From Bradyrhizobium mercantei (GTDB lineage Bacteria; Pseudomonadota; Alphaproteobacteria; Rhizobiales; Xanthobacteraceae): a DNA stretch of 64,000 nt. The notes beneath the pieces were generated by a model. It did no database searches and had not been told where the DNA came from. It worked only from the letters and a program-made list of their open reading frames with translations. The DNA is taken from contig NZ_MKFI01000011.1 in assembly GCF_001982635.1 (NCBI RefSeq), positions 62,001 to 126,000 on the forward strand, given 5' to 3'. A program made the translations under genes and the position numbers. This document shows positions 23,879 through 31,995 of this stretch, piece by piece. Position 1 is the first letter of the stretch; the number at the start of each line of letters is the position of its first letter.

Positions 23879-25141
23879 TCAAGCCCACCGCCGAAACACC
23901 AGACTGGCGTTGACGCCGCCGAATCCGAAGCCGTTCGAGATCGCGTGCTCGATCGCCATCGGCCGCGCAACCTTCCCGACCAGATCGATGCCATCAGCCG
24001 CCGGATCGGCATTCTCCAGATTGAGCGTGGGCGGCGCGATCTGATCGCGCAGCGCCAGGATCGTGAAGATCGCCTCGACGCCGCCGGCAGCGCCCAGCAG
24101 GTGTCCGGTCGCCGACTTGGTCGCGCTGACCGCAATCCCGCCGTCGCGCCCGAACACGCGCTTGATGGCCTCGAGCTCGCTGAGATCGCCGACCGGCGTC
24201 GAGGTCGAATGCGCGTTGAGATGCTGGATCTCGCGCGGGAGCACACCGGCCTGCGCCAGCGCCGCCTCCATGGCGCGGCGGGCGCCGTCGCCGTCTTCGG
24301 GACCTGCGGTGATGTGATAGGCGTCCGCCGTCGTGCCGTAGCCGGTGATCTCGGCGATCGGCTGCGCGCCGCGCCGCAGCGCATGGTCGAACTCCTCGAT
24401 CACGAGCACACCTGCGCCTTCGCCCATCACAAAACCGTCGCGGTCGCGGTCGAACGGCCGTGACGCCCGGGCGGGCCCATCATTGAATGACGTCGACAGC
24501 GCTCGCGCGGCGGCAAAGCCGCCGAGGCTCACCGGATCGATGCAGGCCTCCGCGCCGCCGCAGATCGCAACATCGGCCTCGCCTGACCGGATCAGGCGCG
24601 CGGCATCGCCGATGGCTTGCACGCTCGCCGCGCACGCCGTCACCGGCGCGCCGATCGCACCCTTATAGCCGTAGCGGATGCTGATGTGCCCGGCCGCGAG
24701 ATTGGCCAGGAAGGCGGGAACGGTGAACGGCGACAGGCGGCGCGTGCCGCTCTTCTCCACCGTGCGCACGGCGTCCGCGATCGCGGGAAACCCGCCGATC
24801 CCGGTTGCGATCACGGTCGCGGTGCGCACCTCGGCGTGCGCCTCGGCCGGCATCCAGCCGGCCTGCGCCACAGCCTCCGCCGCCGCCAGCAGCGCGAACA
24901 GGATGAACCGGTCCATCTTCTTCTGGTCCTTGCGCGGCGCCGCCAGATCAGGATCGAACCCGCCCTCGGCATCGTCGGCCTTGTCAGGCACCTGGCCTGC
25001 GACGCGCGCCGGCAGGCTCGCTGCCCATTCCGGCAATGCGCGCAGCCCGGACTGCCCCGCAAGCAGCCGCGACCAGACCAGTTCGGTGCCACAGCCCAGC
25101 GGGGACACCGTCCCGAGGCCCGTCACAACAATTCGACGCAT
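23879..25141 (-). CDS. Stand-alone beta-ketoacyl-ACP synthase (FabF-like)
   Basis: The 420-residue KAS II-type condensing enzyme extends acyl chains with malonyl-ACP. The catalytic triad is complete: C170 (VTACAAS), H311 (LNAHSTST) and H347 (KSATGHLLGAAG). The GFGFGG motif near the C-terminus is also present. No acyl carrier protein, ketoreductase or malonyl transferase lies in the window, so its ACP partner must be elsewhere; a role in a specialised lipid is possible but inferred. A 23-bp palindrome overlaps the predicted promoter (see 25210-25256). Its stop is next to the repeat copy at 23792-23862. Confidence 0.9.
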   Translation of the reverse strand: MRRIVVTGLGTVSPLGCGTELVWSRLLAGQSGLRALPEWAASLPARVAGQVPDKADDAEGGFDPDLAAPRKDQKKMDRFILFALLAAAEAVAQAGWMPAEAHAEVRTATVIATGIGGFPAIADAVRTVEKSGTRRLSPFTVPAFLANLAAGHISIRYGYKGAIGAPVTACAASVQAIGDAARLIRSGEADVAICGGAEACIDPVSLGGFAAARALSTSFNDGPARASRPFDRDRDGFVMGEGAGVLVIEEFDHALRRGAQPIAEITGYGTTADAYHITAGPEDGDGARRAMEAALAQAGVLPREIQHLNAHSTSTPVGDLSELEAIKRVFGRDGGIAVSATKSATGHLLGAAGGVEAIFTILALRDQIAPPTLNLENADPAADGIDLVGKVARPMAIEHAISNGFGFGGVNASLVFRRWA

Positions 25142-25209
25142 GGTGCTCCTGTCGTGGCCTTGCCGGCGTGGCCGGGGCTCGAACCACCGCGGTTTCGAGG
25201 CTGGTTTGG

Positions 25210-25256
25210 TATATGATGATGATCATCATATATGACCGCGAGCGCCCGAGCGTCAA
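25210..25256 (-). promoter_or_regulatory. Promoter with overlapping palindrome upstream of the fabF-like gene
   Basis: On the minus strand, -35 TTGACG (25251-25256) and -10 TATATG (25227-25232) are 18 bases apart. The -10 lies inside an inverted repeat TATATGATGA-TGA-TCATCATATA (25210-25232). The symmetry suggests an operator bound by an unknown dimeric repressor not encoded next door. Confidence 0.65.
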
Positions 25257-25730
25257 GGCATCGCGTGACGCCGTTTGCGGAGGCTGGAAGGCGAATTGAA
25301 ATGATGTACGCAGCGCCTCATGGTCCGTCCCGCATGTCGCGGAGCCTGTCATCGGGCGCGCATTTGCGCGACCCGTTGGCTGATGCGGGCACCCTGCCGA
25401 CGGACCAAAACGAAGTCGTCACGCCGAATATCGTGGCGCGACGACTTCGCCATGGTGGATCCGGATGGAGGGCAATATCCGGCGCGCTGATGTTTGATCG
25501 GCGACCGCGCCAAAGCAAACGAACTCGCGCGTTAAGCTTGATGCTGCGCGATCAGGTTAAATCGGGAACTCCGGCCGCCGACCTATCCATTTTAGTTCAG
25601 GCTAACTCCGCTGCGTGATTGATCCCGGTCGGAGTGCTTGATCCATTGCGTCAATTGTTGAGCGGAAATGACGAAATTTTGACGGGCGGTTAACCGGCCT
25701 CGCCGACACTTCAAGAGCCAGACCGGAGAC
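25257..25730. other. Gene-free stretch with a truncated repeat copy
   Basis: Positions 25321-25392 match the right two thirds of the long GTAGCCCGGATGAG repeat (GGTCCGTCCCGCATGTCGCG to GATGCGGGC), the left arm being lost. The remaining sequence, including the lead of the 25731 gene, shows no supported gene. Confidence 0.5.
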
Positions 25731-26156
25731 GTGGAAGTGTCCTTCCAACTGACCGTCTTGAAAGTGCTGGCCGGCCAGTCCGCCGGGCGCGCCTCTGTTG
25801 CCGAAATCCGGCACGCCGTCGAAATCCTGATGAACAGCGGCAAGGACTGGACCGATCGCATGAAGCGCCTGGCGCAGCATGCACCGGATCTGAATATCTT
25901 CTCGGCCAGATTCATTCTCCGCGATCATGAAGGCTGGGAAATCACCGATGCAGGACGGCAATTCCTCGCGGCGCTCGAGGCGGCGGTTGCCAATCGGATA
26001 GAGCCACCGCCTCGAACAGTCGTCGATCTGCCATCCAGCGAGCCCGCAGCGAAGCCGGTGGCGGATGTGGAAAGATCGCTTGATCCTCCCCAGAGACGCC
26101 GTGACTGGCCGCGCCGCCGGCGGAGAAGAGATCGACCGAATCGGCGCAGCGCCTGA
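25731..26156 (+). CDS. Hypothetical protein, possible winged-helix fold
   Basis: The 141-residue protein opens MEVSFQLTVLKVLAGQ from a GTG (another GTG two codons on). The pattern of helices followed by FILRDHEGWEITDAGRQFLAALE resembles a winged-helix domain, with the ITDAGRQFL helix near the end. I do not assign a family. The C-terminal 40 residues are disordered and very Arg-rich (RRRDWPRRRRRRDRPNRR), which could bind nucleic acid. CGGAGAC lies upstream. The PilZ gene follows 111 bases downstream. Confidence 0.6.
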   Translation: MEVSFQLTVLKVLAGQSAGRASVAEIRHAVEILMNSGKDWTDRMKRLAQHAPDLNIFSARFILRDHEGWEITDAGRQFLAALEAAVANRIEPPPRTVVDLPSSEPAAKPVADVERSLDPPQRRRDWPRRRRRRDRPNRRSA

Positions 26157-26267
26157 ATGGTCTGTCGGGTTTTGGCGCGCGGCGCCGCATCCAGGCTTCG
26201 TTAGTGGAAACGAAATCTTTCTGACAGAGCATCAATCAGATTTGCATGATTTATTGATGGACACGGA

Positions 26268-26519
26268 ATGGTTATCCTTCCCGACAGACGCAAGTCTGCG
26301 CGCAATCCGTCGTTGGATGATGCCCTGATCAGGTTTGACGATCTGTCGCTGTGCTGTGCCGTGCGGGACATCACGGAAGATGGCGCCGCCTTGCGGGCGG
26401 ACCAGCATTCAGAACTGCCTGATCGGTTCACCCTCATCATTCCACCGAGCAAGACTTGCTTGTGCAATGTGGTTTGGCGCAAAGGCGGATGGGTCGGCGT
26501 CAAGTTCGTCACGGAGTGA
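26268..26519 (+). CDS. Short PilZ-domain protein
   Basis: The 83-residue protein fits a minimal PilZ domain, which binds cyclic di-GMP. It keeps an RRKSAR (RxxxR-like) motif at residues 7-12, the DITEDGA loop (D/NxSxxG pattern, residues 38-44), a Pro-Asp-F pattern (LPDRFTLIIPP) and a terminal VGVKF strand. The core Arg and loop are intact, so ligand binding is plausible. It may respond to diguanylate cyclases such as that at 1970-3184. A repeat copy (26529-26632) starts ten bases after its stop. Confidence 0.78.
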   Translation: MVILPDRRKSARNPSLDDALIRFDDLSLCCAVRDITEDGAALRADQHSELPDRFTLIIPPSKTCLCNVVWRKGGWVGVKFVTE

Positions 26520-26528
26520 ATGGGCAAG

Positions 26529-26632
26529 CGTAGCCCGGATGAGCGCAGCGATATCCGGGAATGGCCCGTCCCGCATGTCGCGGAGCCTGTCATCGGGCGC
26601 GCATTCGCGCGACCCGTCGGCTCATGAGGGTT
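26529..26632. repeat. GTAGCCCGGATGAG repeat, copy 3 (long form)
   Basis: Begins CGTAGCCCGGATGAGCGCAG and includes the central CATCGGGCGCGCATTCGCGC segment. The closing arm is degenerate (GGCTCATGAGGGTTG). Confidence 0.7.
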
Positions 26633-26815
26633 GTTTGCTCCGCCCTTGATTGCGCGGCGACGACCGTTCGATCGGCCGCCCGCACTGGTTGCGTTACACA
26701 AGATATCAATTCCGCGTTACGTTGTGGGATGTCTCACATCGGCCCGGACGGGGCGCCGCTTATCCTCAGATCGCTGCCGCTTTTCTTTCAAACAGAATAT
26801 TTGAGGACGATGTAA

Positions 26816-27244
26816 ATGAAAAAGCCCGTCTTGCACCCCACCTTCAGCTATGACGACAAGCACGGCATCAGGCCATTCGATAAGGCCAACGGGTCCGTGG
26901 ATCCATGGACCGGCGTCGGTGGCCTCTCCGGCTTCGCCGGCTTCAGTTTCTTTTTCTTCAATGGTGGTGGAACGGGGAATTTGGCCCCCGGACGTCCGAC
27001 CACCCAGACCGCCTCGTTCACATCGCCTCCAGGAAGCGGCGCGCTCATCACCGTGCGATCGGTCTCGGGAGCGTTCGTGACCGACGGCGGCGTCCATCTG
27101 ACGGAACGGCCGCTGGGGCAGTTCGTCACCAACGTCTTTTTTTCAGGCCCGACGACGCTTGCCTGCCAGGTCATGTTGTCGGATTCGAACGGCGACGATC
27201 CCATCCAGGTGTGGGTGAACGGGACTCTGCTGTTTTTCAATTGA
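26816..27244 (+). CDS. Small beta-rich hypothetical protein
   Basis: I do not recognise this 142-residue protein. It has no signal peptide or membrane helix. It is rich in Gly, Phe, Thr and Val with clear beta alternation (SGALITVRSVSGAFVT, LACQVMLSDSNGD, IQVWVNGTLLFFN). The N-terminal half includes a Phe-rich FAGFSFFFFNGGGTG segment. GAGGACGATG precedes the ATG as ribosome-binding site. A small beta-sandwich is likely. Its SVNGT/WVNGT strand recalls the protein at 4119-4535. Confidence 0.6.
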   Translation: MKKPVLHPTFSYDDKHGIRPFDKANGSVDPWTGVGGLSGFAGFSFFFFNGGGTGNLAPGRPTTQTASFTSPPGSGALITVRSVSGAFVTDGGVHLTERPLGQFVTNVFFSGPTTLACQVMLSDSNGDDPIQVWVNGTLLFFN

Positions 27245-27402
27245 GCGAGCGCCAGTCGACGTCCCCGTCGTCGACCAGGCCGGCCGGCCGCGCTGGCGGC
27301 TTGACGCCGCCAACTGGATTGCAGTCGAAGCGGTGTCTTTCTCTACTCGATGAACGTCAGGAATCTTTGCCGATCACGCTAGTTGCGCTGAAAGCAGCGA
27401 GC

Positions 27403-27473
27403 GTAGCCCGGATGAGCGTAGCGATATCCGGGGATTGGTCCGGCCCGCATGTAGCGGCGCTCATGCGGGCTAC
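27403..27473. repeat. GTAGCCCGGATGAG repeat, copy 4 (short form)
   Basis: GTAGCCCGGATGAGCGTAGC and GCTCATGCGGGCTAC arms are inverted around a short centre. It lies just past the stop of the glycine-rich gene. Confidence 0.75.
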
Positions 27474-27491
27474 TTGCTGTCACTGTCACTG

Positions 27492-28451
27492 TCACGGCTC
27501 GCGGAAGTATTGGATATCTCCCTGCATGCCGTTTTGACCGGATTGTCCAGGTTGTCCTTTCATATCAGGTCTGACGGTATGTCCCGGCGATCCGCCAGCA
27601 CCGCCGTTGCCGCCACCCTTGCTTTCTCGGCCCTTCTTGAAATCGTTTCGGCAGCTCACGATAACCAGGCCGCCGTTGCCACCGGCGCCGCCACCGCCGC
27701 CAGCACCTGGATATTGCGCGTGCTCGAAAGTGCCGTTCGAAGCGCTGCCGCCGTTTCCACCGGCGGCACCGTCGGCGCCGGAGACGTCGATCAATCCGGC
27801 GCTTGCATCGAAATTGCCGAGGACACGAATGTAGAGAAACCCTCCGTGAAGCCCGCGAGCGCCTCCGCCCGCGCCGCCACCAACCGTTCCGTCTCCTCCC
27901 GACGCATCGCCCCCGTTGCTGCCTGGGCCGGCGGCGCCATTACCCGACGAAGCGATCTGTCCTCCACTGCCTCCATTGCCGACGTTCCAACGGGTGCCGT
28001 CCAAGCCGTTAGCCCTCCCGCCGTCGCCGGCTCGTGAGAGTTGGCCATCGCCCCCTCTTCCGAAGGCAGCGGCACCACCACCTCCGTTTCCGTATGCAGA
28101 ACTGCCCGGCGTGCCGCCTGGTTTAAACTGCGAGCCAACAGAGGAGCCACCAGAGCCGCCGCTCGGCTGATGGAAAGCTGCCGAGCGCGTCGTTCCGTCG
28201 CTTCCCTGAAACACGTAATTGTTGTCGGCGCAGATTGGTGAACCGCGAACGAGAAGTGTTCCTCGCAGGATGAAGTCATCCATACAACCGATCTGCATCC
28301 AGGCACTCGCCGTCCAGGCCTCGGTGCTTATTTCAAGTATTCCGCCGGGGTCGATGATGACGCTCTTGTAGTTGGGAAATGTGTTGGGTGCCACGATGGA
28401 TCGCGTGCCCACAGGGACGTGGAGAATCTGATGCCCGTTCGGCCAAGTCAT
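27492..28451 (-). CDS. Glycine-rich repetitive protein
   Basis: The 319-residue protein has two parts. Residues 1-95 read like a beta-strand domain (QILHVPVGTRSIVAPNTFPNYKSVIIDPGGILEISTE). Residues 96-300 are a glycine/serine-rich array with GGxGG and GNGG motifs (GNGGGGAAAFGRGGDG, AGGGGGAGGNGGLVIVS), like collagen-type or PGRS-like linkers. The high-Gly part may form a polyglycine or beta-helical fibre; some phage tail-fibre proteins look similar. Ribosome-binding site GAGAGAGGG precedes the ATG. It follows the 28467-28886 gene by 15 bases, so they form an operon. Function is unknown. Confidence 0.6.
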   Translation of the reverse strand: MTWPNGHQILHVPVGTRSIVAPNTFPNYKSVIIDPGGILEISTEAWTASAWMQIGCMDDFILRGTLLVRGSPICADNNYVFQGSDGTTRSAAFHQPSGGSGGSSVGSQFKPGGTPGSSAYGNGGGGAAAFGRGGDGQLSRAGDGGRANGLDGTRWNVGNGGSGGQIASSGNGAAGPGSNGGDASGGDGTVGGGAGGGARGLHGGFLYIRVLGNFDASAGLIDVSGADGAAGGNGGSASNGTFEHAQYPGAGGGGGAGGNGGLVIVSCRNDFKKGRESKGGGNGGAGGSPGHTVRPDMKGQPGQSGQNGMQGDIQYFREP

Positions 28452-28466
28452 ACAGCCCTCTCTCTT

Positions 28467-28886
28467 CTAAGGTGCGAATTGGACATTCAGATCGAGAAAC
28501 AATCCAGGCTTGGAGGTGGTGATGCGCAACCATGTCCCCGCATACTGCGTGAATTCATCCAGCCAGCACGAATTTGAGGCCCAGCTATCCGGTGCGTCTG
28601 GCGGAGCCGGAGATATGTTTCCTTGGCCTCCGACATCGAACCGGATGTACGCGCGAGGTTGCTGAGGATAGAACTCGTGTTCTGCTCGCCGCACGTCAAC
28701 CACTAGCGAAAACGCATATCGGTCACCGTTGGACAACACTTCCTGATCAATGTTCCAAGGCTCCGGTCGCGTTAAGTCAACGCTATGCGGCAATGTATAA
28801 ATGACCGTCTCTTGCGGTGGATGACCAGGCCTTTCCAGGGAAGTCTTTACACAAAGATACAATGAGCGAGTATCGTGCCCTGGCAT
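28467..28886 (-). CDS. Hypothetical beta-rich protein, first gene of the glycine-rich operon
   Basis: The 139-residue protein (start MPGHDTRSLYLCVKTS) has AGAAGGAGCGCTT just upstream, which sets the start at 28886 rather than the longer open frame. It alternates hydrophobic residues (YAFSLVVDVRRAEHEFY, AYIRFDVGG) and looks like a soluble beta-sandwich. No signal peptide or family is recognised. The next gene starts 15 bases after its stop, and the glycine-rich product may be its partner. Base composition is less GC-rich than core genes. Confidence 0.58.
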   Translation of the reverse strand: MPGHDTRSLYLCVKTSLERPGHPPQETVIYTLPHSVDLTRPEPWNIDQEVLSNGDRYAFSLVVDVRRAEHEFYPQQPRAYIRFDVGGQGNISPAPPDAPDSWASNSCWLDEFTQYAGTWLRITTSKPGLFLDLNVQFAP

Positions 28887-29207
28887 AAGCGCTCCTTCTC
28901 TAAAATTATTTCGGACTAACACTCCGCCGGTAATACGTCCTGTTACATGAACGGGAATCAGCACCCGTCGGAGCATCGACAACCAAACGTTGCTCTACGA
29001 CTGCACATTCACGTGCGGAATGCAATCGACAAATCGTCGGACGAGTACCGCACGCGCGGTGGAAGCGACGTACAGTCGACGTCGAAAATGAACGGAATTG
29101 CGGTGACGCGCACTCAAATATCTGTCGTCGCTCCAGCTCAACACGTGTGGGGCGGATCGCGCTCGGATGACTTCTCACTTGCTCACTTCATTACCTTCAG
29201 CGGCAAG

Positions 29208-29280
29208 CGTCGCCCGGATGAGCGTAGCGATATTCGGGAAGTGGTCCGTCCCTGCATGTCGCTGTGCTGATGCGGGCTAC
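29208..29280. repeat. GTAGCCCGGATGAG repeat, copy 5 (diverged)
   Basis: GTCGCCCGGATGAGCGTAGC at the left and CTGATGCGGGCTAC at the right. It ends four bases before the stop of the DUF2235 gene. Confidence 0.7.
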
Positions 29281-29283
29281 TTG

Positions 29284-30453
29284 CTACTCGAACCATCTGT
29301 CAAAGCGCTTCTGCAACGTGGCGTCTACGAACGTTGGCACGTCTGAAATCGTATCCTCATAGTCTACCGGCTTCGACGAGTAATCCTTCCAGTGTACCTT
29401 TTTTCCAACCAGGAATCCGTGCAGCGGATGAATCTCATCGTCCTTTTGCATGAAGGACAGTATTCGCGAGTTCCTTTGGCTGACAAGCGGCTCCTTATTG
29501 ATGACGAACCGATTCGCCGCGGCATAGTCTTTGATCCTTCCGCGTACTGCTTCGCAGTTCGTGTTGATCAACGCGACATTGGCAATATCTCTCAGAAACT
29601 CCGCCATGGTGAGCAGCGCGACGAGGGAAATAAAATCTTCAGTGTAGCCGCCGCCTACGTCAGCATGAACTCCGGGCATCCAGATCTCTCGGAACGTCGC
29701 AGGACGATCTCTCGGAATGTCGAAGCGCTTTAATTCGAACTCTCTGCGGACATCGTGCATGCTCAGCAAGTGAACGACGTGCTCGACTGATTTCGCTGGA
29801 AACTGGTCTCGAAAATTGACGTTCTTGCAAAGCTCGACATCAAATTCACCGATAACGGTGTCGAAGAGACCCAAGAACTTGATCGTCGGCCCCTCGTCTT
29901 CTTCGCCGGTTGCGTGCCTTTGAAAAACCGACTTCTTGGCTTGTTGAAAGAGGTCGTTCTTTAGCTCGGCGATTTCGCCATAATACTCCCTCTCATCCTT
30001 TGCCCGCGAGATTTCGACGAAATCGTTCCAGAGGCGGTCTAGATACATCAGCATATCTGGTGTGAGAATGCCGAGATCGGAAATAAACCTCGACAGTATC
30101 CTGGCCGCCGCAGAGCCTCGGGAAAACCCGATCAGAACAATCTCATCACCGACGTGATAGTTGGCGCAGAGATTGACATATGCTCTCAGAATGAGCTGCT
30201 CGAGGTCATCTCCGAATATCTGTTGCCGTACCGTATCCGTCCGAAAGAACCACTTCTTTCTGTTCACTGCTCTCTTGACAGTGAATTTAGTCCCCACGCC
30301 AGGTAGATAGAAGGTGACTTGCGTCTTGGACGGCTCATCGCGAAATCGCTTACTGTCGGCTATGAGCTGGTTGATGGCATACACATTGGAGAATAGCTCA
30401 CAGGTTGCGTCGTTTGTCGTGCCGTCAATGAGGAAGATCATCGTTTTTGACAT
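29284..30453 (-). CDS. DUF2235-family serine hydrolase
   Basis: The 389-residue protein matches DUF2235, an alpha/beta hydrolase family that includes Tle1-type phospholipase effectors. The N-terminal beta-strand and loop are MIFLIDGTTND. The serine elbow is G109-F-S111-R-G (LIGFSRGSAAAR). D198 (FLGLFDTV) and H263 (PGVHADVGGGY) complete the triad, in the usual family order. There are no signal peptide or membrane helices. No type VI secretion gene, VgrG or PAAR domain is nearby, so effector activity cannot be claimed. It is AT-richer than its surroundings, which suggests recent acquisition. Confidence 0.82.
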   Translation of the reverse strand: MSKTMIFLIDGTTNDATCELFSNVYAINQLIADSKRFRDEPSKTQVTFYLPGVGTKFTVKRAVNRKKWFFRTDTVRQQIFGDDLEQLILRAYVNLCANYHVGDEIVLIGFSRGSAAARILSRFISDLGILTPDMLMYLDRLWNDFVEISRAKDEREYYGEIAELKNDLFQQAKKSVFQRHATGEEDEGPTIKFLGLFDTVIGEFDVELCKNVNFRDQFPAKSVEHVVHLLSMHDVRREFELKRFDIPRDRPATFREIWMPGVHADVGGGYTEDFISLVALLTMAEFLRDIANVALINTNCEAVRGRIKDYAAANRFVINKEPLVSQRNSRILSFMQKDDEIHPLHGFLVGKKVHWKDYSSKPVDYEDTISDVPTFVDATLQKRFDRWFE

Positions 30454-30605
30454 GAATATTCGGTCACAAATGAATTTTCAAAAAGGCGTATTGAGAATAA
30501 TTAGCAACCCTTGGTTATAAGTCAATTGTGCGATAAGAACTGCGGTGACAGTTCTGGAATCGTTCGGCATCGGTGGGCGCCGACTAGCACACCGTCACCG
30601 CGACA

Positions 30606-30872
30606 TCACTTCATCCCCTCCAACACCTTCCGCACCTCACCCAGCAACGCCCGTATCTCCCTCCGTTCCGCGATCGCATCCCTGGTGAACAGGCCATGCT
30701 TGCGCGCGTTGCGGTTTGCCCTTGGCGCGCCGGATCCCTTTGCGCCGCCGTGCATGCGGCAGCGCCTCTTGCCGCGGACTACCGGCGCCCGGCACGCACC
30801 GCCGCAACGGGTCTTGGCGCCGCAGCGCGGGCTCGCCAGCATCGAGACGATCGTGCCGATGTGATCGCTCAT
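30606..30872 (-). CDS. HGGxSTG-motif small protein
   Basis: The 88-residue protein has a basic N-terminal part with four Cys (SPRCGAKTRCGGACRAPVV, RRCRMHGG) and the HGGAKGSGAP motif at residues 41-50, followed by NRNARKHGLFTRD. Known HGGxSTG proteins carry this pattern and often occur in phage-derived or accessory regions; their function is unknown. The start ATG overlaps the stop of the upstream gene (ATGA), which fixes the start and implies translational coupling. The Cys cluster could bind zinc. Confidence 0.78.
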   Translation of the reverse strand: MSDHIGTIVSMLASPRCGAKTRCGGACRAPVVRGKRRCRMHGGAKGSGAPRANRNARKHGLFTRDAIAERREIRALLGEVRKVLEGMK

Positions 30873-31528
30873 GCCTGGGCGTCCTGCCCGGCATCGGCGG
30901 GGTCATGCGCGCGCCTGGCGGGCGTGGCCTTCGGCGTCCGCGCCGCGGGTGCCGGCGTCTCGCCGGCGACGATCACGCTCGCATGCTGGGTGACGTTGCC
31001 GACGATGGCGTTGCCGCCGTCCTCCACCTTCACGTTCTGCACGGTGATGGCGGGCTCGCCATGGCTGCGGTAGCGGTTCAGCGCCTCGATCTGGGCGGGA
31101 AAGGTGCGGGTGAGCCGGCCGAGGGCGCGCGCGGCGCTGTCGTGCTGGGCGAGGTCGTCGGCATGCGCGAGGTGGTGGGCGCAGCGCATCGCCATCACAT
31201 GCACCGACACCATCTGCGCCACCAGCATGGCCTCGACGGCATCCCGCGGGCGAATGCTCTTCACCATCGAGATCATGAAGGCGAGGTTGACCTCGCAGGG
31301 CTTGCCGCCGCTCACGCTGGCCTTGACCAATTGCCTGAGGATGCCGTCCATCGCGGCGCGATCGGCGACGCCCAGCACGCTCGCCATCAGCGCTTCGCCG
31401 AGCCTCGGATCGGGGTGGTCGATCGCATATCCGCGCCGCGAGAGTTTTATGCGCGGCACTGTGGCGGCTTGCGGCTCGCCGGGGGCGGTGGCCAGCGTCG
31501 GCACGGTGAGATCGGGGGCAGGTGTCAT
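30869..31528 (-). CDS. Alpha-helical hypothetical protein coupled to HGGxSTG gene
   Basis: The 219-residue protein is helical in the centre (GEALMASVLGVADRAAMDGILRQLV, MLVAQMVSVHVMAMRCAHHLAHADDL) and ends with a beta-like VKVEDGGNAIVGNVTQHASVIVAG followed by a Pro/Ala-rich tail. I do not recognise the family with certainty; I recall a similar protein upstream of HGGxSTG genes in Bradyrhizobium genomes. Four bases overlap (ATGA) with the downstream HGGxSTG gene, so the two are cotranslated. The ATG at 31528 is chosen over the longer open frame; the ribosome-binding site is weak (GGGA). Confidence 0.65.
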   Translation of the reverse strand: MTPAPDLTVPTLATAPGEPQAATVPRIKLSRRGYAIDHPDPRLGEALMASVLGVADRAAMDGILRQLVKASVSGGKPCEVNLAFMISMVKSIRPRDAVEAMLVAQMVSVHVMAMRCAHHLAHADDLAQHDSAARALGRLTRTFPAQIEALNRYRSHGEPAITVQNVKVEDGGNAIVGNVTQHASVIVAGETPAPAARTPKATPARRAHDPADAGQDAQA

Positions 31529-31995
31529 GTCGATGGTCCCTGAAACGCGCACGGCCCGCGCGCAGGCGATCGCTCGCTGCGGGCGGCGGTGCATTTCGAT
31601 GTGGTTGAGGGTGGTCGGCCGTCATCGCAGTCGCTGAGCCCGCTGTTGCGGGCGAGAGGGCATCTACCAGCGGCGCTTGCACGATTTCGGAATATTAGAA
31701 GAATATCCCTGAGTTGCCCGACATGTCAAGCCGCCGTGCCGGACGCCGACAGCGGGCCGGCTCCTTTGCATGGGGTTGTTTTCGAGTTTTTTGCTGCGGA
31801 CACCCGTTGCGGCGAGTTCCGCCATCGTCGGCGATGAGGCCGGCAGGGCACGGTGCGACATCCGGCAGCGGGTGCCGTGCGCGTGGCCGCCTGCGCGTCG
31901 CGCAACCCTGTACCCGAAGACATCGGGGTGCCGATCGTTATACTGACGACATCTGTGTGACAGGGCTCGAACCCCGCATCCGAGGACGCTGCCGA
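31529..31995. other. Gene-free stretch before the DMSO reductase gene
   Basis: No supported coding frame is seen. It must hold the promoters of the helical/HGGxSTG pair (minus) and the molybdoenzyme (plus). Two AT-rich patches near 31680-31710 and 31785-31800 are candidates, but no convincing -35/-10 pair stands out. Confidence 0.4.

Noticed and set aside
29284..30453. DUF2235 protein as a type VI secretion effector
   Set aside because: No VgrG, PAAR, Hcp or immunity-like gene is adjacent. The hydrolase assignment stands but the delivery role does not.
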